Origin: Azospirillum baldaniorum
Lineage (GTDB): Bacteria; Pseudomonadota; Alphaproteobacteria; Azospirillales; Azospirillaceae
Direction of reading: 5' to 3'
NCBI RefSeq assembly: GCF_003119195.2
Contig: NZ_CP022253.1
Span: 1,258,001-1,322,000 of the forward strand
DNA length: 64,000 nucleotides
Part shown: positions 15,327-23,327 of the stretch, piece after piece
How the letters are laid out: the number at the start of each line of letters is the position of its first letter
Position numbering within the stretch: position 1 is the stretch's first letter
Notes under the pieces: model-generated
Seen by the model: the letters and a program-made list of their open reading frames with translations, nothing else
Told to the model about the DNA's origin: nothing
Database searches by the model: none
Made by a program: the position numbers and the translations under genes

Positions 15327-17945
15327 TCAGGAGGTGCCGTCGCGGCGGTGGATCACCGCCAGACCGGCCATGCGCTCCGCCCCGACCAGTTCGCTGAGGC
15401 TGTCGTACAGCTCCACGCGGCCCATCGCCGATTCGAGGGCGCGGCACTCCGCCGCCGCGATGTGCGGGCTGTCGATCCGGCCGTTTTCCATGAATCCGCG
15501 CAGGACATCGAGCGTCAGACGGTCCTCGGGGCGCTCGACGTCCGGGGGCTGCCAGTTCAGATCCTCGATGACGTAAACCCCGCCGGGGCGCAGCCGTCCG
15601 AACAGGGCAGCCAGCGTCATCTGCTGATGGCGCGAGGCGTGCGAGCCGTCGTCGATAACGATGTCGAAGGGGCCGTCCTCCTCGGCCAGACGCCGCAGGC
15701 CGGCGGCGTCGCCCTGATCGACGCGCCGGGTCGTCACCCGCCCGCCATCGAAGGCCGAAAAGTCCTCGATGTCCGCGCCGACGAGGGCGGCGTTCGGGAA
15801 ATAGCGCTCCCACATGCGCAGGCTCGGCACGTCGTCCTGCTTCCAGCCCTCGACCCGGCCGCGGCACAGGCCGATCTCCAGGATGCGCAGAGCCTCGAAC
15901 CGCCGCGGCGCGAACAGCGCGTCATAGACCCGTGTGTAGTGATGCCCCAGCCGCTCGCTGCCCAGGCGGGGCCCCTTGTCGGAATGAAAGCGCATGGCGA
16001 GGGCCGACAGGGAGGCGTCCGCGTCGTGCAGGGCGGCCAGCCGGCCCAGCACCGACTCCGCGTCGGCGTCCTCCGCCGGCGGTCCGCCGGGACCCCACAT
16101 GCCGTTCCACAAATGCACCCCGGCGACCCGCTCGTCCGACAACAGGGCCAGCGCCCGTCCGCCGGGTTCGGCCAGCCAGGAATGCTCCGTCCAGTCGACG
16201 GCGTTGAAGACCGTCGGGGGCAGCACGCGGTCCAGCAGGTCCCGGCCCGGCCCGGTCAGCACGTAGCGGCTGAGCAGCAGCGGGCCGACCGCGCCGAAGC
16301 GGCGGTCGCTGCCGCTCATCAGGATGCGCATCGACTCCTCGAACAGCCGGCGCATGTGGACCGAGCCCCGCGGCGCGCGGATGGCGTCGCCGACCAGGGC
16401 GTGGCCGGCGTCCAGGCCGTGCCATTGCGAGCAGAACAGGTGGCCGGTGCCGAAGCTCAGCGGCTTCAGCAGGACGACGTCGGTGTCCAGCCACCAGCCG
16501 CCGAAGGCGTGCAGGGCGGCATAGCGGAAGATGTCGCTGAAATAGCGGATCTCGGCGCTGCGGACGCACAGGTCGTAGACATGGTGCGGCACCACCGTTC
16601 CGGCGTCCTCCACCCGCACGCCATCCGGCACCCGGCCGAGCAGGGCGGGGTCGCCGTAGCTGTACAGATGCACCGGGTGCCCCTGCGCCACCATGGAGCG
16701 CAACGCCAGCCGTGCCCCGGCGTTCAGCGGCGCGCCCGACCAGAAGGTGGTGATGCGGTCACGGGTCTCGGTGTCGTGGTGGCGGACGCGCAGATGCGGG
16801 TTGAAACTCCGTGCCGCGGCGTTCCGCCGCTCCGGATGGGAGGCTTCGGCCAGGAAGGGCATGGCTTCGGCGGTCGCCCGGATCAGCGCGTCCAGATCAT
16901 CGTCGCCGGCCGGCGCGGAGCCGTTCGCCAAACGGCGCATCCGGCGGTGCAGAAGGCCGGCGGCGAACGGGTCGCCCCGCCGGCTCCGCAGGACGGACAG
17001 GGTGGCCAAAGCGCCCTCCGCCGCCGGGTCGAGCGCGAGGGCGCGCCGGCCGTCGGCTTCGGCCGACTCCGTGCCGCCGGCGTCCATGCGGCAGACCGCC
17101 CGCGCGCTCCAGCCCGCGGAGTCGGCGGGAGCGCGCTCCAGATGGGCGGTGTAGAGCGCGTCGGCCTCCGCAAGGCGTCCTTGGCGCAGGCGGGTGGCGG
17201 CGAGGTTGCACAGCGGCTCGGGCCGCTGCGGTTCGAGCGCCCGCGCCCAACCGAGCCGCCGGGCGGCTTCGTCGGGATCATCCCCGCTGTCCGGCGCGCG
17301 GGCCAGGATGCCGAAGAAGGCTGGGGACAGCGCCAGGGCGCGGCGTCGCGCGGCCTCGGCCCCGCGGACGTCTCCCGACCGTGCACGGGCGTCCGCCAGA
17401 TGGTACCAGGATTCCAGTGCGGTGGAGTCGGCCCGGACCGCGCCCTCCAGGACGATCGCGGCTTCCGCCGCGTCGCCGCCGGCCAGCAGCAACCGGCCGA
17501 GATGGGTGGCGGCGCGGGCGTCGCCGCCGTCGGATGCGCCGTCCGACGTCAGGGCCGTCCGGTAGGCCTCCCGCGCCTCCGCGTGGCGTCCAAGCCGTTC
17601 CAGCAGGATTCCGGCGTTGAGCGCGGCGTCGGTCAGCGCGGGGGCCAGGCGCGCGGCCTCCCGGTAGTCGGCGACCGCGCCCTCCAGGTCGCCGGCTTCC
17701 TGACGGGCCATGGCGCGGTGCCGGAGCAGGTCGGCTCCCGGCGCGCGGGCCAGCGCCTCGCCGAGCAGGGCCGCGGCTTCAGCGAAGAGCCCGGCCTGCG
17801 CGTGAATGATGCCCAGCAGATGCCAGGCGGTTGCCTGCTCCGGGTCGGCATCGAGGATGCGCCGGCACAGAATTTCCGCCTCCGCCGGGCGTCCAGCCTG
17901 GTGGTGGTCGAGCGCGATGGTCAGCGCTTCTTGAATGGTTGCCAT
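15327..17945 (-). CDS. TPR - glycosyltransferase - methyltransferase fusion
   Basis: An 872-residue three-part protein. Residues ~1-330 are tetratricopeptide-like repeats (AWHLLGIIHAQAGLFAEAAALLGEAL and similar). Residues ~375-620 form a DXD-type sugar-transferase domain with SDIFRYAALHAFGGWWLDTDVVL, the DTD metal site at 487-489. Residues ~660-872 form a class I methyltransferase-like domain (ILEIGLCRG at ~688, DIVIDDGSH near 762). All three look intact. The start at 17945 (MATIQEALTIALDHHQAGR) has no clear ribosome site; an in-frame start at 17969 is possible. Its place inside flagellar operons suggests protein or flagellin glycosylation, or surface polysaccharide decoration; this is inference. 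Confidence 0.85.
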   Translation of the reverse strand: MATIQEALTIALDHHQAGRPAEAEILCRRILDADPEQATAWHLLGIIHAQAGLFAEAAALLGEALARAPGADLLRHRAMARQEAGDLEGAVADYREAARLAPALTDAALNAGILLERLGRHAEAREAYRTALTSDGASDGGDARAATHLGRLLLAGGDAAEAAIVLEGAVRADSTALESWYHLADARARSGDVRGAEAARRRALALSPAFFGILARAPDSGDDPDEAARRLGWARALEPQRPEPLCNLAATRLRQGRLAEADALYTAHLERAPADSAGWSARAVCRMDAGGTESAEADGRRALALDPAAEGALATLSVLRSRRGDPFAAGLLHRRMRRLANGSAPAGDDDLDALIRATAEAMPFLAEASHPERRNAAARSFNPHLRVRHHDTETRDRITTFWSGAPLNAGARLALRSMVAQGHPVHLYSYGDPALLGRVPDGVRVEDAGTVVPHHVYDLCVRSAEIRYFSDIFRYAALHAFGGWWLDTDVVLLKPLSFGTGHLFCSQWHGLDAGHALVGDAIRAPRGSVHMRRLFEESMRILMSGSDRRFGAVGPLLLSRYVLTGPGRDLLDRVLPPTVFNAVDWTEHSWLAEPGGRALALLSDERVAGVHLWNGMWGPGGPPAEDADAESVLGRLAALHDADASLSALAMRFHSDKGPRLGSERLGHHYTRVYDALFAPRRFEALRILEIGLCRGRVEGWKQDDVPSLRMWERYFPNAALVGADIEDFSAFDGGRVTTRRVDQGDAAGLRRLAEEDGPFDIVIDDGSHASRHQQMTLAALFGRLRPGGVYVIEDLNWQPPDVERPEDRLTLDVLRGFMENGRIDSPHIAAAECRALESAMGRVELYDSLSELVGAERMAGLAVIHRRDGTS

Positions 17946-18311
17946 GACGCCAGTGGTCTTCAACCGCATGGCCTTGTCAACAGGAGAGTGGCGGGACGGA
18001 GGGGAGCCCGGAGCCGGCGCGTTCCGGTCATGGAATGAGAAATGGGCGGCCTGCCCCTCTGTCGGAGCTTGGTTCGCTCGGGCCGGCCGCGAGCCCGCTG
18101 CAAGGAGCCGTCAACCTACCGGCCCCGGCTGGTTCCGGCCAGCCGGGGAAACGGGCTGCCACTCCCTGTCGCTCCCCCTATCGAACGAAGGACGTCGTCC
18201 GATGGCCGCCTCGCCCTTCGGCGTGGCGCTTTCGCGCGTCTCGCCGCAAACCCGGCTCGGCCTCCGACAATCCCGTGGTGCAGGTTGTCAAAACGGCCTG
18301 TTGACGGTGAA
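17946..18311. other. Intergenic region, no gene seen
   Basis: These 366 bases carry the start region of the minus-strand fusion gene. Open frames cross the region but show no recognisable protein, no good ribosome sites and unlikely composition. No repeat or terminator was seen. Confidence 0.5.
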
Positions 18312-18497
18312 ATGGACATCCTGAAGCGGATCGAGACATTGCAGGCCCTGGTCCATGAGACGCAGGCACGCAGGAGGCGCCTCCTGGACCGATCCTATAA
18401 ACGCCTGTGTTCCGCTGAAAAGGCGTTGGAAGAGTCTCATCGCCTGTTGAAAGGAAAGCCCCATGGCCCAGGCACATCATCCGGTGAACCGCGCTGA
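18312..18497 (+). CDS. Possible small basic helical protein
   Basis: A 61-residue open frame (MDILKRIETLQALVHETQARRRR...) that is helical and basic. It overlaps the first 35 bases of the next gene in another frame. No clear Shine-Dalgarno was found (GACGGTGAA just before the ATG). I do not recognise the family. The amphipathic first half and the tight overlap with a coiled-coil gene suggest translational coupling, but it may be non-coding. Confidence 0.35.
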   Translation: MDILKRIETLQALVHETQARRRRLLDRSYKRLCSAEKALEESHRLLKGKPHGPGTSSGEPR

Positions 18498-18972
18498 GGC
18501 GCGGAATGCTGATGCGGAGGATTGGCGTCGCCGCAGCGAGGCTCGGCGCGGCAAGGCCGAAGAGGCCCGGGCCGGGGCGGAACGGCTGCGCGCGGAGGCC
18601 GAAGTGGAACGGTCCTCGAATTTCCAGCGCCATGCCGAGGCGGAGGGCGCACGACTCATGGCGGAGGAGGTGCGGATCACCGGCGAGACGCAGCGGCAGG
18701 AAGCCGAGGAAACGCGAGCGTTGGATGAGGAAGCGCGCCGATCCGCCGAGATGGCCAGGCTTGCGGCGGAGGACGCGCGGCGCGTCGGGGAGGAGGCGCG
18801 GCTGCTCCATGAAGCCACCCGGCGTTACGCCGAGGAAGCTCGGCTTCATGCCGAGCAAGCGCGTGCCGACGCGGAGCGCACGCGGGCGGTGAACGAGGAA
18901 CAGCGCCAGATCCTGGAGGAGATGCGGGACACCGTCCGGCGTTACGAGGCTCTTCTGGCCCGGAACGGGTGA
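18463..18972 (+). CDS. Coiled-coil protein rich in Ala, Glu and Arg
   Basis: A 169-residue protein that is almost entirely one charged helix with regularly spaced A-E-x-A-R-x2-A-E-E blocks (for example RAGAERLRAEAEVERSS, RRSAEMARLAAEDARR). It has no signal peptide or membrane segment. A good AAAGGAAAG ribosome site lies just upstream. The ~11-residue periodicity predicts a long, possibly oligomeric rod. I do not recognise a family. It stands between the glycosyltransferase fusion and flgH, so a structural role in the cell envelope or polar organisation is possible but unproven. Confidence 0.65.
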   Translation: MAQAHHPVNRAEARNADAEDWRRRSEARRGKAEEARAGAERLRAEAEVERSSNFQRHAEAEGARLMAEEVRITGETQRQEAEETRALDEEARRSAEMARLAAEDARRVGEEARLLHEATRRYAEEARLHAEQARADAERTRAVNEEQRQILEEMRDTVRRYEALLARNG

Positions 18973-19076
18973 CGGGGCACCAACGGAGGCAAGAAGGGAG
19001 CGGCAGATCCAGCCGGGCGGCAGAAACTTCCCGGCCAAGCGCGTGCGAGCCGGCTGCGGTTCCCCGCGACCGGCCA

Positions 19077-19098
19077 GAAGGGGGACGCTGCCCCCTTC
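19077..19098. terminator. Hairpin downstream of flgH
   Basis: GAAGGGGG and CCCCCTTC form an 8-bp stem with loop ACGCTG, 46 bases after the flgH stop. There is no T run, so termination is uncertain. Confidence 0.45.
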
Positions 19099-19143
19099 CG
19101 TGTTGGTCCCTGGCGCGTTTCGGTCCTGGTCCCCGAAACGTCC

Positions 19144-19929
19144 TTAGAAGGGCATGATGATGTCGAAGAGCTGCTGGCCGTAGCGCGGCTGCTGCACGTC
19201 GGTGATCTGTCCGCGTCCGCCGTAGGAGATGCGGGCCTCGGCGACCTTCTCGTAGCTGATGGTGTTCTGCGCGGTGATGTCCTCCGGCCGGATCACACCG
19301 GTGATGATCAGGTCGCGCACTTCGTAGTTCACCCGGACCTCCTGCCGGCCCTGGATGACCATGTTGCCGTTGGGCAGGGACTGGGTGACCAGGGCGGCCA
19401 CCTTCAGGGTGATCTGCTCCTTGCGGTTGATGGCGCCCTTGCCGTCGTTGGAGGTCGAGCTGTTGAGGTCCACGAGGCTGCCGGCGTTCACCCCGTCGGG
19501 CAGCGCGCGCTGGAGCGCCTTGCCTTCGAAGCCGAAGATGCTCGGCATGCCGGCCTTCTCGCTGTTGCCGCGGGTGCGGGTCGTCTGGTTGTTCATCTGC
19601 GCCTGATCGTTGATCTGGATGTCAACGGTCAGCAGATCGCCGACCTTGGCGGCGCGCTGGTCCTTGAAGAAGGCCTTGGCGCCGGTCCGCCACAGCGAGT
19701 TCGGGTTGCGCTCCGTCGGCAGGGGGGTGGGCATCGGCAGGCTGACCGGCTGGTAGCCGGGCTGGGCCTGCGGGTCCTTGATCTTGGTGAGTTCCGGAGC
19801 GGAGCCGATGTCCGCCACGCGCGACATGGCGTTGCAGGCGGGCAGGCCGGCGGCGACGGCGGCGAGCAGCGCGAAGCGGAACGCCATGCGGACCGTGTGC
19901 CTGGGGGCGGTCGTCTTGAGGGCGGGCAT
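19144..19929 (-). CDS. flgH: Flagellar L-ring lipoprotein FlgH
   Basis: A 261-residue outer-membrane L-ring protein. An N-terminal signal ends in the lipobox LPAC with the lipidated Cys32. The family signatures NSLWRTGAKAFFKDQRAAKVGDLLTVDI and the C-terminal RPEDITAQNTISYEKVAEARISYGGRGQITDVQQPRYGQQLFD are clear. It is the last gene of the flgF-flgG-flgA-flgH run, 13 bp after flgA. Complete length. Confidence 0.97.
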   Translation of the reverse strand: MPALKTTAPRHTVRMAFRFALLAAVAAGLPACNAMSRVADIGSAPELTKIKDPQAQPGYQPVSLPMPTPLPTERNPNSLWRTGAKAFFKDQRAAKVGDLLTVDIQINDQAQMNNQTTRTRGNSEKAGMPSIFGFEGKALQRALPDGVNAGSLVDLNSSTSNDGKGAINRKEQITLKVAALVTQSLPNGNMVIQGRQEVRVNYEVRDLIITGVIRPEDITAQNTISYEKVAEARISYGGRGQITDVQQPRYGQQLFDIIMPF

Positions 19930-19942
19930 GGGAGCTTTCTCC

Positions 19943-20722
19943 TTACTTCGCGGTGAGGCCGGGCTTTGCCACGGCGACGATGTTGGGGCCCGCGACCGTC
20001 GCTTCGAGGATGCGGTTCGATTGGGTGTTGATGACGCGGATCACGTCGCCCCGGCCGCCGTCCTGCAGGGCCTTGCCCTGGGCCGACAGGGTCAGGTTCT
20101 CGGTGGCCAGCGTGATGGTGACGAGCGAGCCCTTGTCCACGACCCGCGGCGACTGCAGGTCGCGCAGCCGGACCGGCTGGTTCACCGGGACGCCACGCCG
20201 CGGCGTTAGGCCGATGAGCTGGGCGTCGGTGGCGGCGATGTCGCTGCCGGCGAGGTCGGCGCGCACGTCCTGCCAATCCACGTCGCCGGGGCCGATCACG
20301 TCGCCGGGCGCGATGCGCCGCGACAGCACCGGCACCTGCACCACGCCATAGGCGCGGCCCGACACCGGGAGGCGCACGACCGGACGGGTGTCGGCCACGA
20401 TCATCTCCGCGGCGAAGCGGCCCTGCACCGGGTTGTAGTAGAGGTTCTCCACCGTCAGGCTGCCGGCGCCCGCCGGGGCGCGCAGCTCCACCGCCCGGTT
20501 GTCCAGCTCCATCTGCAGCCGGCCCGTGGTGATCTGGCGGGACAGCGCGTCGGACAGCACCGCCTCGACATGGGCCGGGCTGTAGACCACCGCCTGTGCC
20601 GCCACCGAGGCGCCGCCGTCCGTCGTCTGGGCAAAGGCCGTCTGGGCAAGGACCGTCTGGCCGCCGGCGAGGGCGGCGGCGAGAAGGGCGGTGCCGAGGA
20701 TGCGCAGGGCGGGGCGGGACAT
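19943..20722 (-). CDS. flgA: P-ring assembly chaperone FlgA
   Basis: A 259-residue periplasmic chaperone for FlgI. A signal peptide (ILGTALLAAALAGGQTVLAQ) is followed by the SAF domain (VPVLSRRIAPGDVIGPGDVDW; LIGLTPRRGVPVNQPVRLRDL) and the C-terminal thermostable FlgA region (VDKGSLVTITLATENLTLSAQGKALQDGGRGDVIRVINTQSNRIL). The ATG at 20722 (MSRPALRIL) follows GGAAT; an upstream ATG at 20740 is possible. It sits between flgG and flgH. Confidence 0.95.
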   Translation of the reverse strand: MSRPALRILGTALLAAALAGGQTVLAQTAFAQTTDGGASVAAQAVVYSPAHVEAVLSDALSRQITTGRLQMELDNRAVELRAPAGAGSLTVENLYYNPVQGRFAAEMIVADTRPVVRLPVSGRAYGVVQVPVLSRRIAPGDVIGPGDVDWQDVRADLAGSDIAATDAQLIGLTPRRGVPVNQPVRLRDLQSPRVVDKGSLVTITLATENLTLSAQGKALQDGGRGDVIRVINTQSNRILEATVAGPNIVAVAKPGLTAK

Positions 20723-20766
20723 GGCGGGGATTCCTTGCAAAGACGAGCCTTACGGCGGTGCCGTGA

Positions 20767-21552
20767 TCAGCGGAGCTGCGAAGCCTGCTGCATCATCTCG
20801 TCGGTGGTCTTGATGACCTTGGAGTTCATCTCGTAGGCGCGCTGGGCGGAGATCAGGGTGGTGATCTCCTGCACGATGTTGACGTTGGAGGTCTCCAGCG
20901 CGCCCTGCACCACGCGGCCGAAGCCGGGAGCGCCGGGGTTGCCGCCGACCGCCTCGCCAGACGCGCCGGTCTGCAGGAACAGGTTGTCGCCGACCGCTTC
21001 CAGGCCGGCCGCGTTGGCGAAGGTGGCGAGCTGGAGCTGGCCGACATTCTGCTGCGCCACCTGGCCGTCCAGCTTCACCATCACCTCGCCCGACGCGTTG
21101 ATGGCGACGTCGACCGCTTCCGCCGGGATGGTGATCGCCGGCTGCACCGGATAGCCGTCGGCGGTGACGATGATGCCCTCCGGCGACAGCTTGAAATTGC
21201 CGGCGCGGGTGTAGGCCGTGTCGCCGCTGGGAAGCTGCACCTGGAAATAGCCGGAGCCGTTGACGGCGACGTCCAGCTTGTTGTCGGTGACCGTCAGGTT
21301 GCCCTGCTCCAGCACGCGGGCCACCGCGGCGACGCGCACGCCGGCACCCACCTGCACGCCGGTCGGCACGATGGTGCCGGCGTCCGACGAGGTGGAGCCG
21401 ATGCGGCGGAAGTTCTGGTAGAGCAGGTCCTGGAACTCGGCCCGCTGCTTCTTGAAGCCGGTCGTCGTCGCGTTGGCGATGTTGTTCGAGATGGTTTCGA
21501 CGTTCAGCTGCTGGGCGATCATGCCGGTGGCGCCGATGGCGAGGCTGCGCAT
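20767..21552 (-). CDS. flgG: Distal rod protein FlgG
   Basis: A 261-residue distal rod subunit, exported by the flagellar type III system. The N-terminal rod motif MRSLAIGATGMIAQQLNVETISNNIANATTTGFKKQRAEFQDLLYQ and the C-terminal FVQGALETSNVNIVQEITTLISAQRAYEMNSKVIKTTDEMMQQASQL type helices are both intact. It starts 25 bp after flgF with an AAGGAG site. Confidence 0.97.
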   Translation of the reverse strand: MRSLAIGATGMIAQQLNVETISNNIANATTTGFKKQRAEFQDLLYQNFRRIGSTSSDAGTIVPTGVQVGAGVRVAAVARVLEQGNLTVTDNKLDVAVNGSGYFQVQLPSGDTAYTRAGNFKLSPEGIIVTADGYPVQPAITIPAEAVDVAINASGEVMVKLDGQVAQQNVGQLQLATFANAAGLEAVGDNLFLQTGASGEAVGGNPGAPGFGRVVQGALETSNVNIVQEITTLISAQRAYEMNSKVIKTTDEMMQQASQLR

Positions 21553-21577
21553 GGTTCTTGCTCCTTTACGCGGTCGA

Positions 21578-22300
21578 TCAGGCCGTGCGGCCCAGCTTCT
21601 GGATGGCGCTGCGGATGCGCTCGTGCTCGTTCTCGATCAGCTTCTGGTTCGACTGGTACTGGCGCTGGATCTCGATCAGCGCCGTCATCTCGACCACCGG
21701 CTTCACGTTCGAATTCTCTAGCATTCCCTGTGCCACCTTCGTGTCGGCGGGGGCCGCCTGCGGCTCCTCGTCGCTGACGTAGAGGCCGGCCCCGACCTCG
21801 GTCATCAACTGCTCGTTGCGGAAGGTGACGATGTTCAGCCGGCCGACCTGTCCCAGCTCGGTGGAGACGGTGCCGTCGCCGGACACCATGATGTCCTTGG
21901 TGCCGTTCGGGATGGCGAGCGGCTGGCCGTTGTCGCCCAGCACCGGCAGGCCGCCGCCGTCGACGATCTGGCGCTGATCGTTCAGGCGGAAGTTGCCGGC
22001 GCGGGTGTAGCGCGGGCCGCTCGCCGTATCGACCGTGAAGTAGCCGTGGCCGGTCAGCGCCATGTCCAGCGGGTTGCCGGTCTGCATCATCCCGCCGGCC
22101 GAGAGGTCGCGCACCACGGCGCGGTCCTGCACGAAGCTGATCTGCTCGTGCATGCCCGGACGCTCCAGGAACTCCGTGAACAGCATGCGCTGCTGCTTGA
22201 AGCCCGTGGTGTTCATGTTCGCGATGTTGTTCGAGATCACGTCCAACTGGCGGCGCAGGGTCATCTGGCGCGACAGGGACACGTAGATCGGGTTTTCCAT
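21578..22300 (-). CDS. flgF: Proximal rod protein FlgF
   Basis: A 240-residue proximal rod subunit. MENPIYVSLSRQMTLRRQLDVISNNIANMNTTGFKQQRMLF at the N-terminus and NSNVKPVVEMTALIEIQRQYQSNQKLIENEHERIRSAIQKLG at the C-terminus are diagnostic. The ATG at 22300 follows a GGAAAGAGG ribosome site; the frame is open for another 116 codons upstream, but that part is Pro/Arg/Ala-rich noise. First gene of the flgF-flgG-flgA-flgH operon, 56 bases after a strong sigma-54 motif. Confidence 0.96.
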   Translation of the reverse strand: MENPIYVSLSRQMTLRRQLDVISNNIANMNTTGFKQQRMLFTEFLERPGMHEQISFVQDRAVVRDLSAGGMMQTGNPLDMALTGHGYFTVDTASGPRYTRAGNFRLNDQRQIVDGGGLPVLGDNGQPLAIPNGTKDIMVSGDGTVSTELGQVGRLNIVTFRNEQLMTEVGAGLYVSDEEPQAAPADTKVAQGMLENSNVKPVVEMTALIEIQRQYQSNQKLIENEHERIRSAIQKLGRTA

Positions 22301-22787
22301 CGGCGGCCTCTTTCCATTCGGACCGGGGGAGCGTCCCGACCGGCGCAAATGGCAATGCACGGCGCGTGCCAGCGTCGAAAACGACCAGGATGATTGGAAT
22401 GGCCGCGGATGCCGCCGCCGGGGAAGCGCCTGCCGGGCAAGAACTGCCGGTGGGCTGGCAAGGGCTGCCGCCCGACGCCGGGCAAAAGCGTCCCGGTGCC
22501 GCGGCGCGGACGGCGCGCGGATCATGGCAGCTTCCTCCGCCGGAGGCGGCGGGCATGGGAAGGCGGGGCAGGGTGGTGCGGACGGGGATGGCGGGCGTGG
22601 TTCGGGCGTTCGCTCCTCGGTTGACGGGGATTTCCGGCGATGCCCCAATCAAGAACCGTGCCGCTGTCTGTGGTTGCGCTTCTGTCACAGCCCCGGACTG
22701 TGCCTGAAAGGCTTTGTTAACTATCCGAAAGATAGGGTTGCTGCGCTGGTAAGGCCACGCTCCGCCACCGCTCGCGCTTAGGATTCC
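22301..22787. other. Divergent promoter region flgF / fliL
   Basis: No gene was recognised in these 487 bases. The left part carries the sigma-54 motif of flgF. Near fliL, a CTATC-N5-GATAG inverted repeat (22722-22736) follows GGCTTTGTTAAC. I found no convincing sigma-54 or CtrA site for fliL. Confidence 0.55.
22356..22371 (-). promoter_or_regulatory. Sigma-54 promoter of flgFGAH
   Basis: The minus strand reads TGGCACGCGCCGTGCA: a perfect TGGCACG -24 element, invariant GG and GC 10 bases apart, and TGCA at -12. It lies 56 bases before the flgF ATG. Best RpoN-type site in the window. Confidence 0.78.
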
Positions 22788-23309
22788 ATGACCGCGCACG
22801 CTGAAGACGACGTTTCGACCGATGGCCTGCCGCGCAAGAAATTCAGCGGCAAGAAGCTGGTCCTGTTCGTCATCCTGCCGCTGGTGCTGCTGATCGGCGC
22901 CGGGGCGGGCGTGTATTTCAGCGGCCTGCTCGACTCGCTGCTCGGCAAGAAGGAGGAGCACGCGGAGGTGCCGGCGGAGCCGGCGCAGCCCGATCCGCAC
23001 GCGGCACCGGTCTTCTACGACCTGCCGGACATGCTGGTGAACCTGAACAGCAGCGGCAAGCGCCCGGCCTTCCTGAAGATCAAGATCTCGATCCAGCTTG
23101 CCAAGGGCGAGGACATCCCGGCGATCGAGCATGTGCTGCCGCGCATCATCGACAACTTCCAGGTCTATCTGCGCGAACTGCGGCTGGAGGACCTGAAGGG
23201 GTCGGCCGGCATGTACCGCCTGCGCCAGGAACTGCTGATGCGGATCACCGCGTCCGCCCATCCGGTGAAGGTCAAGGACGTTCTGTTCAAGGAAATGCTG
23301 GTCCAGTAG
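22788..23309 (+). CDS. fliL: Flagellar basal-body protein FliL
   Basis: A 173-residue inner-membrane protein surrounding stators and the MS ring. A basic cytoplasmic N-terminus (RKKFSGKKLVL), one membrane span (VLFVILPLVLLIGAGAGVYFSGLL, ~24-47) and a periplasmic stomatin-like domain (FYDLPDMLVNLNSSGKRPAFLKIKISIQL; VYLRELRLEDLKGSAGMYRLRQELLMRI) are present. First gene of fliL-fliM-DUF6468-motE, with fliM 18 bp downstream. Confidence 0.96.
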   Translation: MTAHAEDDVSTDGLPRKKFSGKKLVLFVILPLVLLIGAGAGVYFSGLLDSLLGKKEEHAEVPAEPAQPDPHAAPVFYDLPDMLVNLNSSGKRPAFLKIKISIQLAKGEDIPAIEHVLPRIIDNFQVYLRELRLEDLKGSAGMYRLRQELLMRITASAHPVKVKDVLFKEMLVQ

Positions 23310-23327
23310 GGGCGGCGGAAACGGGCC

